Assembly: GCA_026396205.1 (NCBI GenBank)
Contig: JAPLXF010000060.1
Span: 1 to 20,271 of the forward strand
DNA: 20,271 nt
From: Candidatus Moraniibacteriota bacterium
GTDB taxonomy: Bacteria > Patescibacteriota > Minisyncoccia > Moranbacterales > UBA2206
Reading direction: 5' to 3'
In this document: one piece after another, positions 1-5,777 of the stretch
Layout of the letters: each line of letters opens with the position of its first letter
Position numbering within the stretch: position 1 is the first letter of the stretch
The notes under the pieces: generated by a model
The model's input: only the letters and a program-made list of their open reading frames with translations
What the model was told of the DNA's origin: nothing
Databases searched by the model: none
Translations under genes and position numbers: made by a program

Positions 1-829
1 TTTTTTTGTTGTTTCGGTCGATGTCCGCGACATTGCCCCATGTCCGAAGATATGAATTAGATTCTTTGTCGTAATCATATTCCGCCGCAAACGGTCCCGG
101 GAAAGCCACGCGCAGATGCCCGCCGGTCGGCCGCTGATCCAACGGCGCTTCGCCCTGGTGTAAATAGCCGGAGAATTGGCCTATCATTCGATAGCCAAAA
201 TCTTTTGAGCATTGGACAATTTTATTGAATTTGGCATAACCGGTATCCACGCCGCGCATAGTTCCAGTGGCTTCCTTGCGATAGCACGGGTTATCCGGGC
301 AGGCATTGGCTGATTTCCCCGCATCACCATTGCAGTTAATATCATCAATTACTCCATTATTGAGAAGCTCTTTAAATTTTTCGATATCCGACCGGCCCCA
401 GTGGACAAAAATCGCGTCCAAACCCTTGGCCAGCGCCACATAATCATGGCGGGCACTGCGCATAGAACCGACATCATCCGGATTGCCGCAAATATAAACA
501 CCCATTAATCGAGTTATGGTAGCTGTAATTACCGGCATTTCAATCACCATATCGGCATCGGAAAATCCGGCATCCGGCCTAGCCGCTACATCTCCCGGCT
601 GCATAACGGCAATGGGACGGCGATTCCAATCGGCGCAGGGCAGTCCGGAAATCGGGCTGACATTGCCTTCATTGGCCAGCGGATATGACTGCGCTCCACC
701 GCTCGTGCCGGTGTTGACATTAATTGGCTTGACGGTTGATTTCCCTTTTCCCTTGAAAAAGTAAAAACCGACGGCAACGGCTATCAAAACTATAATGATA
801 GCTAGAATTATTTTTTGGGCTCGATTCAT
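1..829 (-). CDS. DUF3048 (YerB-like) protein, 3' part outside window
   Basis: An ORF open from an ATG at 829 to the left edge (276 codons), so the C-terminus is missing. The first 24 residues are a short basic stretch (MNRAQK) followed by a hydrophobic segment (about residues 7-24), a membrane anchor or signal. A Thr/Ser/Gly linker follows, then a sequence typical of DUF3048: PISGLPC, RRPIAVM, ARPDAGFSDADMV and GSMRSARHDYVALAKGLDAI, the last with the characteristic VGSxRSAR pattern. The family is extracytoplasmic and of unknown biochemical role (YerB in Bacillus). It lies 88 bp downstream of mutM in the same direction and may be read through from it; the gap carries only AT-rich ATTCGTA repeats. 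I see no clear promoter. The domain call rests on motif recognition. Confidence 0.85.
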   Translation of the reverse strand, partial: MNRAQKIILAIIIVLIAVAVGFYFFKGKGKSTVKPINVNTGTSGGAQSYPLANEGNVSPISGLPCADWNRRPIAVMQPGDVAARPDAGFSDADMVIEMPVITATITRLMGVYICGNPDDVGSMRSARHDYVALAKGLDAIFVHWGRSDIEKFKELLNNGVIDDINCNGDAGKSANACPDNPCYRKEATGTMRGVDTGYAKFNKIVQCSKDFGYRMIGQFSGYLHQGEAPLDQRPTGGHLRVAFPGPFAAEYDYDKESNSYLRTWGNVADIDRNNKK

Positions 830-865
830 AATTTTTTTTACTAATTACTATTTTTTACCAATATA

Positions 866-913
866 CGAATTTTACTTATTCGTACATTCGTATTTGATTC
901 GTAATTCGTAGAG
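866..913. repeat. ATTCGTA-type degenerate repeat (intergenic copy)
   Basis: Several close copies of attcgta/tacgaat lie in tandem and inverted order between mutM and the DUF3048 gene. The same motif, in the longer arrangement ttcgtagattcg...cattcgtag.ttcgaatc, is found in frame inside mutM (about 1533-1570) and polA (about 8027-8060). This is the non-coding member of that family. Confidence 0.6.
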
Positions 914-917
914 ATTA

Positions 918-1955
918 CTATTTTTGGCAACTAGAGCAATAAAATACGCTCCGTTGGGCCATAGTTATACGCTTAATTATTGTATCACACCTCTGGCATT
1001 TTTGACCAGCTTTTTTATACACTTTCAAAATTTTATGGAAATTGCCCGGCGCGCCGGCCGTGTCGCGGTAATCCGAGTCGGAAGTTCCCCGCATTTTTAT
1101 GGCTTTTTTTAATATTTTTTTAATCGATTTATATAATTCCTTTATTTCTCTATCTCGTATCTCTATCACAAGTCTTCTCGGATCAATTCCGGCATCATAT
1201 AAAATTTCGCTGCGGTAAATATTGCCAATGCCGGCAATCAAACTTTGATCCATCAGCACAATTCCGATTGGCTTATTAAAAATCCCTCTCGCCCTTTTAG
1301 GGAGAGGGCTGCCTGCCTGCCGGCGAGGCAGGGGGTGAGGGTATCCTAAAATTTCCTCAAATTTTTTGAAAGTAAACTCCGGGCTCATGGCATCCACACC
1401 CAGCGCTTTTATTTCTTTTAAGTTTTTTATTTTTTCCGTATCATCCAAAACAATCTTGGCAAACTTCCTGACATCGCTGAACTCCAACGTTTTGCATGCG
1501 AACTGCGCGCTACGAACGCGCCCATTCGAATTTTCTTTCGTAGATTCGCATTTCATTCGTAGTTTCGAATCGGTTAAATACCAGATGTGATGAATATAAC
1601 TATTGACCTTGTCAGCAAAATAATCGTGTTTTTTAGAATTGGAAATTTTGTCATTGGAAATTGATTGGAAATTGGAAATTGGAAATTGGAAATTTGCTTG
1701 TGCCTTCACAAGCAGGTGTCCTGTCATTTTCAAATGAATATATAAAGTTTTGCCGCCCGATAAATCAATAAACAAATTTTTTCCCAGCCTCCTGGCTCCC
1801 AAAATTTTCCGGCCGATGATTAATTTCTTAAATTTTTCCAAAGTTAAATTTTTAATCGCTTTCGGCCAATCACTCCAAAAACCGGTGATAGTATCGCCTT
1901 TAATTTTCTTATTTAAGTCAGAAACGACAGTTTGAACTTCGGGCAATTCAGGCAT
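918..1955 (-). CDS. mutM: Formamidopyrimidine-DNA glycosylase (Fpg/MutM) with three in-frame insertions
   Basis: Bifunctional base-excision repair enzyme that removes oxidised purines such as 8-oxoguanine and nicks the abasic site. It begins MPELPEVQTV, giving the catalytic Pro2 and Glu3. The conserved LGKN (Lys59), MTGHLLV (78-83), LEFSDVRKF (157-165), DQSLIAGIGNIYRSEIL (236-252) and a C-terminal zinc finger (Cys320, 323, 340, 343, with the QRSVFYC arginine loop) are present. At 345 residues it is about 70 longer than usual. The excess sits in three repeat-derived stretches: about 88-108 (TTGGAAA microsatellite), 132-155 (a peptide also found in PolA, plus an RIRSA-type repeat) and 206-226 (palindromes). 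All keep the frame and miss the catalytic residues, so the enzyme is probably active. The start lies 3 nt after the Fic stop (TAA-ATT-ATG), suggesting co-transcription and translational coupling. Confidence 0.95.
   Translation of the reverse strand: MPELPEVQTVVSDLNKKIKGDTITGFWSDWPKAIKNLTLEKFKKLIIGRKILGARRLGKNLFIDLSGGKTLYIHLKMTGHLLVKAQANFQFPISNFQSISNDKISNSKKHDYFADKVNSYIHHIWYLTDSKLRMKCESTKENSNGRVRSAQFACKTLEFSDVRKFAKIVLDDTEKIKNLKEIKALGVDAMSPEFTFKKFEEILGYPHPLPRRQAGSPLPKRARGIFNKPIGIVLMDQSLIAGIGNIYRSEILYDAGIDPRRLVIEIRDREIKELYKSIKKILKKAIKMRGTSDSDYRDTAGAPGNFHKILKVYKKAGQKCQRCDTIIKRITMAQRSVFYCSSCQK
1280..1341 (-). repeat. In-frame palindromic insertion in mutM (residues about 206-226)
   Basis: Two adjacent hairpins, one formed by ccctctc/gagaggg arms (1285-1310 region) and one by cctgcc/ggcagg arms (about 1311-1333), lie inside mutM and encode PLPRRQAGSPLPKRARG between EEILGYPH and IFNKPIGIVLMD. 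Related palindromes (cctgcctgccggtagg) occur outside genes at 5513-5532. Arg/Gln/Ala/Gly-rich peptides of this sort are common in CPR proteins, from general knowledge. Confidence 0.7.
1494..1530 (-). repeat. RIRSA-type palindromic repeat in mutM
   Basis: A GCG/CGC-rich imperfect palindrome encoding GRVRSAQFACK. A related sequence forms the first 12 codons of the nucleotidyltransferase gene (4853-4888, MRRIRSAAFAKR). Same reading frame in both places. Confidence 0.6.
1533..1570 (-). repeat. In-frame ATTCGTA repeat in mutM, shared with polA
   Basis: This segment encodes the DSKLRMKCESTKENSN part of MutM (about residues 129-144) and is nearly the same DNA as polA 8027-8060, which encodes DSNLRMENESTNNS. 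The insertion, together with the next repeat at 1494-1530, splits what would be a continuous WYLTDSK-TLEFSDVRKF strand in other MutM proteins. Confidence 0.75.
1639..1695 (-). repeat. TTGGAAA heptamer microsatellite inside mutM
   Basis: Tandem and near-tandem copies of attggaa (plus strand) encode NFQFPISNFQSISNDKISNS (about residues 88-107). Because the unit is 7 bp, three units restore the frame; the array is degenerate and open in the mutM frame. Confidence 0.8.
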
Positions 1956-1958
1956 AAT

Positions 1959-3023
1959 TTAGGCTGAAAAATAATTTTTCACGGCAAATTCAAACTGTTC
2001 AATAAGCAACTGTTTGAAATAGCTTAGATTATTTTTTTCGTAAAACAAGATTACTGCTTTTTTATATTCCACTTCATCCACGCTACGATAGGAAAGCGGG
2101 CAAATATTGCGCGCTAAAAGCGCCGCATTGCTAATCATCCGGCTGGTTCGCTTGTTGCCATCTTCAAAAGGCTGAATATAGGCAATCATAATTGAAAGCA
2201 AAAGCGCTTTGGCAAAAGGATTCTTTTCTCGATTTACTAATTCGCAAGTTTTTTCCAGTGCTTCTTTTATTTGGAATTGATTATCCAACGGCTTATATTT
2301 CGTTCCTACAATCCCGACCGGCCTTTTGCGCAAATTTTTGGAAATTCCCAAGCCGCTTGTCAGCAAATTATGGATGTCTTCGATTTTGGAAACTGAAATC
2401 TGGCGGAATGTTTTTTGATTTTTCATAATATAGTCCAGCGCTTTTTTATGATTGAGAATCATCACGGCTTCTTCTTTTTTATGGCCATTGGCTTCCTGAT
2501 GCTCCCTTATCAAAACTTCGGTTTCCAAAAGCGTGTAGGTGTTGCCTTCAATTTGCGATGATTTCCAGCTCAACTCTATAATTAGCCTTTCAAATTCTTT
2601 GGCCGCCATTTCCGTAGAAAATTTTTGCAGATTATTTCGGTATTTTTTATTCAGCTCCGCCAATTGTTTTTTTTCGGCTTCCGTAAAAAAATCGCCGAGC
2701 AAAGAAAAAATTTCAAAATTAAATTTTTCCTTGCCGATCCTTTGGTCTTCTCCCAGTGCAAAATATTTTTCCACATTAATCGGTTCAATTAAACGATAAT
2801 GATCTGATAAGGAATACCTAACGCTGCGGCCTTTTCCGCTTTTGGATATAAAATTCAGCCCCAATAATTCATTCAAGTCCCTCACTAAAGTAATTCTGGA
2901 AACACTGCCAAAAACAATGCTGATTTTTTTCAGCATCTGAGAAGTAGAAAAGGGGCTTTTTTTGGCTAAAATAGCCAAAATTTCATCTTGTCTTTTATTC
3001 AATTTTTGCTTATTATAAGCCAT
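1959..3023 (-). CDS. Winged-helix Fic-domain protein with Gln in place of the catalytic His
   Basis: 354 residues. The N-terminal about 75 residues form a winged-helix DNA-binding domain (FSTSQMLKKISI, RITLVRDLNELLGLNFISKSGKGRSVRYSL). A Fic domain follows with an N-terminal inhibitory motif (SSQIEGN, 155-161) that in class II Fic proteins blocks ATP binding. The core motif, normally HPFxxGN[GK]R, reads QPFEDGNKR (284-292), so the His that activates the target hydroxyl is Gln; AMP transfer may be lost or weak. It may instead act mainly as a transcription factor: a GTATCA/TGATAC operator-like palindrome sits in its own promoter. It lies 3 nt upstream of mutM and downstream of a mutM 5'-end remnant, as one cargo unit of the polA-mutM region. 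The GN-K-R ending is typical of this HTH-Fic group. Confidence 0.88.
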   Translation of the reverse strand: MAYNKQKLNKRQDEILAILAKKSPFSTSQMLKKISIVFGSVSRITLVRDLNELLGLNFISKSGKGRSVRYSLSDHYRLIEPINVEKYFALGEDQRIGKEKFNFEIFSLLGDFFTEAEKKQLAELNKKYRNNLQKFSTEMAAKEFERLIIELSWKSSQIEGNTYTLLETEVLIREHQEANGHKKEEAVMILNHKKALDYIMKNQKTFRQISVSKIEDIHNLLTSGLGISKNLRKRPVGIVGTKYKPLDNQFQIKEALEKTCELVNREKNPFAKALLLSIMIAYIQPFEDGNKRTSRMISNAALLARNICPLSYRSVDEVEYKKAVILFYEKNNLSYFKQLLIEQFEFAVKNYFSA

Positions 3024-3033
3024 ATTTTAGATA

Positions 3034-3084
3034 ATTGTATCATTTTTATATCCTAATTGTATCATTTTTGATACGAAAAGTCAA
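3034..3084 (-). promoter_or_regulatory. Promoter and operator-like palindrome of the Fic gene
   Basis: On the minus strand TTGACT (3079-3084) and TACAAT (3056-3061) are 17 bp apart. The spacer and -10 carry an inverted repeat GTATCA-aaaa-TGATAC (3059-3074), and a second TGATAC with its own TACAAT lies at 3034-3042, within a direct repeat of AAATGATACAATTA. The position suits autoregulation by the Fic protein's winged helix. Confidence 0.7.
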
Positions 3085-3104
3085 TATCTTCGCAATATCT
3101 CAAT

Positions 3105-3196
3105 GCCTTGGAAACGAAGTTTCCAAGTTAGGGGTTAATATTAACCCGTCAATATTAACCCCTTTATAGTTGACAGTTTACTGTCAACTATAAACC
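3105..3196. repeat. Cluster of three perfect palindromes
   Basis: Adjacent hairpins: TTGGAAAC-gaa-GTTTCCAA (about 3107-3125), a GGGGTTAATATTAACCC block repeated in inverted order (about 3132-3162), and ATAGTTGACAG-ttta-CTGTCAACTAT (about 3167-3192, 11-bp perfect arms). They fill the gap between the mutM remnant and the Fic promoter. They could end transcription, but none has a clear T tract. The gttaat/attaac elements recur at 15530-15592. Confidence 0.7.
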
Positions 3197-3204
3197 ATAC
3201 TGCC

Positions 3205-3249
3205 TTACTTTTCAGAAACGACGGTTTGAACTTCTGGCAATTCAGGCAT
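3205..3249 (-). pseudogene. mutM 5'-end remnant 1 (first 12 codons)
   Basis: ATG followed by PELPEVQTVVS, then EK and a TAA stop. The first 36 nt (3214-3249) differ from the resident mutM start only at two synonymous third positions. It is preceded, as at the real gene, by stop-TAA, ATT, ATG from the upstream gene. Likeness to mutM ends right after the VVS codons. Confidence 0.9.
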
Positions 3250-3252
3250 AAT

Positions 3253-4140
3253 TTAAACTTGAATTATTTCTTTAATGCTTTTTAGATTTATTTTTTCTTT
3301 CTTATTCTTTTTTACAAAACTTACTAAATTTTCTATATACCTTTTCCCATAATAATTTTGGATTTGTTTTAAAAAGATACCGATATTTCCACTTTTGCTC
3401 ATTTTTTTTCCCTTAAATAAAACGAGGGGTGTTAATAATGTTATATATTTAGATTCATAATTCAACCTTTTTAAATATTCTTCTCTTTTCTCTAGCGCTG
3501 TTTTCTTATTCCTTTTTATTAAATGATCAGAACCGAGAATATGTAAATTAATATCTAATAGGACATTCTCGATTGCTCCCAGCAGATCATGTTCCAGCAA
3601 TAAATTTTTGCCTGATTTATTTATATTAAAAATATTTTTATACTTACACTTTTCACATTCACACTCAAAAAAACTTTTTTCTTTCCTGCAATGTTTTATT
3701 ATGCTTTTGCACTTTTTGCATATTGCGCCGATAACCAAACTTTTATCTGATGCTAAAACAATTTTACTAAATACTTTATTAAATTCTTGCGTTTTTTGAA
3801 CCTGCGAAATAGTTTTATATTTAATTTTTAACTTTTCTCCTAGATTTAATTCTAAAATGAATTTTTTTATATTTTTTATATAAATATCCGCTTTGGATAG
3901 ATTATAAATAACTTTATTTTTATTTATTTCTTGATCAACTAAAACTACTACTAATTCGACTTGAAGACCTTTTACAATTAAGTTTTTTCCGATAATTAAT
4001 GCACTAATAATTGGAAAAATATTTCCCAAATGTAAATCGCCATTCGTTCTTAACCCAACCCGAATTCTTATATTTTCTCCTTTATGGTGATTTCCTAAAA
4101 TAAACTTTTCGGCAACCACAATGTCCTTGAAATATTTCAT
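3253..4140 (-). CDS. Class I aminoacyl-tRNA-synthetase-like protein (catalytic core only)
   Basis: 295 residues from the ATG at 4140; an in-frame TTG at 4164 would add 8 residues but overlaps the polA remnant. The nucleotide-binding HxGN motif appears as TNGDLHLGN (32-40), KMSKS as GKKMSKSGN (244-252) and a LHILGSDHL segment (199-207) in between. A Cys-rich knuckle (Cys141, 144, 160, 162, 165) suggests a zinc site. The layout most resembles the catalytic domain of class I lysyl-tRNA synthetase, but the protein stops about 45 residues after KMSKS and has no anticodon-binding domain, so it may not charge tRNA and could modify another substrate. The gene is much more AT-rich than its neighbours, with Lys/Ile/Asn-rich codons, a sign of transfer. 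It is bracketed by a polA 3'-end remnant and a mutM 5'-end remnant. The family is fairly sure; the LysRS link is tentative. Confidence 0.75.
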   Translation of the reverse strand: MKYFKDIVVAEKFILGNHHKGENIRIRVGLRTNGDLHLGNIFPIISALIIGKNLIVKGLQVELVVVLVDQEINKNKVIYNLSKADIYIKNIKKFILELNLGEKLKIKYKTISQVQKTQEFNKVFSKIVLASDKSLVIGAICKKCKSIIKHCRKEKSFFECECEKCKYKNIFNINKSGKNLLLEHDLLGAIENVLLDINLHILGSDHLIKRNKKTALEKREEYLKRLNYESKYITLLTPLVLFKGKKMSKSGNIGIFLKQIQNYYGKRYIENLVSFVKKNKKEKINLKSIKEIIQV

Positions 4141-4148
4141 AAAATTGC

Positions 4149-4232
4149 TTAGATTTCTCCCCAATTATCCCCGATCTTCACATCCACCACCGGCGGAACT
4201 TTAAGTTTATAAACATTTTCCATAATTTCCTT
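4149..4232 (-). pseudogene. polA 3'-end remnant (last 27 codons and stop)
   Basis: Encodes KEIMENVYKLKVPPVV followed by DVKIGDNWGEI and TAA. The resident PolA ends with the same residues except Leu for Pro and Thr for Glu. Six other codons and the stop differ synonymously. It starts 5 bp after the nucleotidyltransferase stop codon and ends 8 bp before the ATG of the synthetase-like gene. Confidence 0.92.
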
Positions 4233-4237
4233 AAAAA

Positions 4238-4888
4238 TCAAACCACTTCCGCTAAAATTCTCTTCCTAAATTTGGCCATTTTTTGCTCATTAACATCCAA
4301 CTCCTTAATACTATGGGTGCTTTTTAAAAGATTTACAAATTCTTTATCATATTCTGAAAACTGGAATTTTTTGACATACTCCTGATATTTTTTCCAGTTG
4401 AATTCCGGCAGTAGCGCCAAGCTGAAAATATCCAGTTCGTCTTTTTGCCCTTTGCTGGATCCGCGGCGGTTGCGCCAGGCAAAAAGTTTCATCAACAGTA
4501 AAATTTCCAAAGCCGGAACGGAAAATCCGCCTTGATTGACAGCGCTGTTTTCTATAGATTTGGTATCTATTCCCAATTCCGAATAATGGGGAACATAAAT
4601 ATCCACGTCAAAATTTCCGGCATTGATTTCATATTTGCGTAATCTTTCGTTTTTAAAAACTTCGCCTGTTTCTTTGATTTTAGCCAAAACATCATAGTCA
4701 ACGATAATATCAATATCTTTGGATTTCAGGCTTTTGGAATATAAATAAACCGCCCAGCCGCCGATGAGAATAAATTTGTATTGCTTGTTTAATTTCTGCA
4801 GATACACAAAACTTTTTTGCGTAGTCAGGTCGTTATAAAATTGCACGTTTTTTCGCTTCGCGAAAGCCGCACTGCGAATGCGGCGCAT
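4238..4888 (-). CDS. Nucleotidyltransferase-fold protein, probable toxin of an AbiE-like pair
   Basis: 216 residues. The minimal nucleotidyltransferase signature is visible: ILIGGWAVYLY (40-50) followed by KDIDIIVD (57-64), giving the GG...DxD metal-binding pattern, with a third acidic candidate at FDVDIYV. A helical tail follows. The gene starts 5 bp after the upstream winged-helix gene, as in type IV AbiEi/AbiEii-like toxin-antitoxin and other guarded nucleotidyltransferase systems. The first 12 codons (MRRIRSAAFAKR) come from a palindromic repeat also seen in mutM, so translation may really start at the GTG of codon 15 or the repeat may have extended the N-terminus. It ends 5 bp before the polA remnant. 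The fold is fairly clear; the toxin role is inferred from gene order. A house-cleaning or antibiotic-modifying enzyme is possible. Confidence 0.75.
   Translation of the reverse strand: MRRIRSAAFAKRKNVQFYNDLTTQKSFVYLQKLNKQYKFILIGGWAVYLYSKSLKSKDIDIIVDYDVLAKIKETGEVFKNERLRKYEINAGNFDVDIYVPHYSELGIDTKSIENSAVNQGGFSVPALEILLLMKLFAWRNRRGSSKGQKDELDIFSLALLPEFNWKKYQEYVKKFQFSEYDKEFVNLLKSTHSIKELDVNEQKMAKFRKRILAEVV
4853..4888 (-). repeat. RIRSA-type palindromic repeat at the nucleotidyltransferase start
   Basis: A GCG/CGC-rich imperfect palindrome (gccgcactgcgaatgcggc core) supplying codons 1-12 of the gene. Related in sequence and frame to mutM 1494-1530. Confidence 0.55.
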
Positions 4889-4893
4889 GCGAA

Positions 4894-5481
4894 TTATGAA
4901 AATAATTTATTTTTCAAGGCATTTAGAAAATCCTTGGCATACCAGTCGCCCATATTCCAAAAATCGGCAAACAGCTGGATGTCCGGAGTTATCTTTCCGA
5001 ATTTTTCCAGTTGCGGATCGCTTTTCAAAACAAACAGATTGGCTTCGCCTTTTTCCGGGGGAAAGCGTTTTTTGATTTCTGCCAATTTTTCCGGTTCGGC
5101 GTAAATATAAACTTTGGAATAGTCGGCCGGGGCATCTTTGTATCTAGCAATATAGGCGCTGTAGCCCCCGAAAATTATTCCGTCCGGCATCCGTCCTTCA
5201 ATTTTCCCCATATCTTCCGAAATATTGGTCGCGTAAATTATTTCCTTTTGCAGGTTTCGCTGGGTCGCCCAAATATACAAAAATTTCTCCGCATCAATTA
5301 CGGAAAAATTCCGGCCGGTTACTTTGATGGCTCCGCTAAGCCGGGGAATTTTCAGCGCGTTGAAAATCGTGCTTAGTGAAAAGCCGAACTTTTCCGCCAG
5401 TTCTTTCTGGGTAAATTCCCATTTTTTCTTTTCTATGGCTTGAAACAAAATTTCCCGCCAAATAAGCTCTTTTTTAGTCAT
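4894..5481 (-). CDS. Winged-helix protein, probable AbiEi-like antitoxin/regulator
   Basis: 195 residues. Residues about 20-60 form a helix-turn-helix (WEFTQKELAEKFGFSLSTIFNALKIPRLSGAIKV). The C-terminal half contains GIIFGGYSAYIARY and TPDIQLFADFWNMGDWYAKDFLNALKNKL. The latter resembles the Q-L-Y/F-A-D-L segment at the C-terminus of AbiEi-family antitoxins. It heads a two-gene unit with the nucleotidyltransferase 5 bp downstream, driven by a near-perfect promoter at 5701-5729. Role inferred: DNA-binding antitoxin that represses its own operon and counters the nucleotidyltransferase. AbiEi-family membership is likely but not certain. The start is the ATG at 5481; no strong Shine-Dalgarno is seen. 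Confidence 0.7.
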   Translation of the reverse strand: MTKKELIWREILFQAIEKKKWEFTQKELAEKFGFSLSTIFNALKIPRLSGAIKVTGRNFSVIDAEKFLYIWATQRNLQKEIIYATNISEDMGKIEGRMPDGIIFGGYSAYIARYKDAPADYSKVYIYAEPEKLAEIKKRFPPEKGEANLFVLKSDPQLEKFGKITPDIQLFADFWNMGDWYAKDFLNALKNKLFS

Positions 5482-5700
5482 GCCAATTTTGTCTGCGAAC
5501 TGTGTGAGTAGCTACCTGCCTGCCGGTAGGCTGGCAAAATTGAGCATCCCGCATTAATTCGCAGTATAAATCTTAATATTACGCTTGGTTAAGCCGAAGG
5601 CGATTCCGTGGATACGATTTTTCCTTATAATAAAGCCTTTTTCGGAATTTAGTGCTGGGATATCTTTCTTTTTTTAACAATAATTTATAGCCTCATTTCT
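5482..5700. other. Long leader of the winged-helix/nucleotidyltransferase unit
   Basis: About 210 nt between the promoter and the ATG at 5481, without a recognisable gene or known RNA motif. It has a palindrome (cctgcctgccggtaggctgg, 5513-5532) like the one inside mutM. The rest is AT-rich with no clear hairpin followed by a T tract. Confidence 0.4.
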
Positions 5701-5729
5701 ATTATATTCGAAAGTAGGTTTTTTGTCAA
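5701..5729 (-). promoter_or_regulatory. Consensus sigma-70-type promoter for the winged-helix/nucleotidyltransferase unit
   Basis: TTGACA (5724-5729) and TATAAT (5701-5706) on the minus strand, 17 bp apart: both hexamers match the consensus exactly. The -35 begins inside the last codons of the mutM remnant at 5726-5773. Confidence 0.85.
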
Positions 5730-5773
5730 GTTTGGGCAGAAACGACCGTTTGGACTTCGGGGAGTTCGGGCAC
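5726..5773 (-). pseudogene. mutM 5'-end remnant 2 (first 12 codons, GTG start)
   Basis: GTG followed by PELPEVQTVVS, then AQT and a TGA stop. The 36 nt of likeness (5738-5773) differ from the resident mutM at about six positions, all synonymous apart from the start codon. Likeness ends after the same codon as in remnant 1. Confidence 0.88.
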
Positions 5774-5777
5774 GGGA

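Noticed and set aside
516..764. Open frames on the plus strand over the DUF3048 gene
   Set aside because: They are shadows; the minus frame is open from 829 to the edge and has clear family motifs.
1639..1695. Tandem short repeats that could suggest a CRISPR array
   Set aside because: The units are 7 bp with no spacers and they are in frame within mutM; no cas genes are present.
3253..4140. Complete lysyl-tRNA synthetase
   Set aside because: Too short and ends soon after KMSKS, with no anticodon-binding domain.
3252..4164. TTG at 4164 as the start of the synthetase-like gene
   Set aside because: It lies within the polA remnant in another frame; the ATG at 4140 is the first start outside it.
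3205..5773. Calling the array an integron or integrative element with att sites
   Set aside because: No integrase or attC-like hairpin was seen at the gene-end remnants, and the remnants are diverged alleles, which need not be recombination sites.
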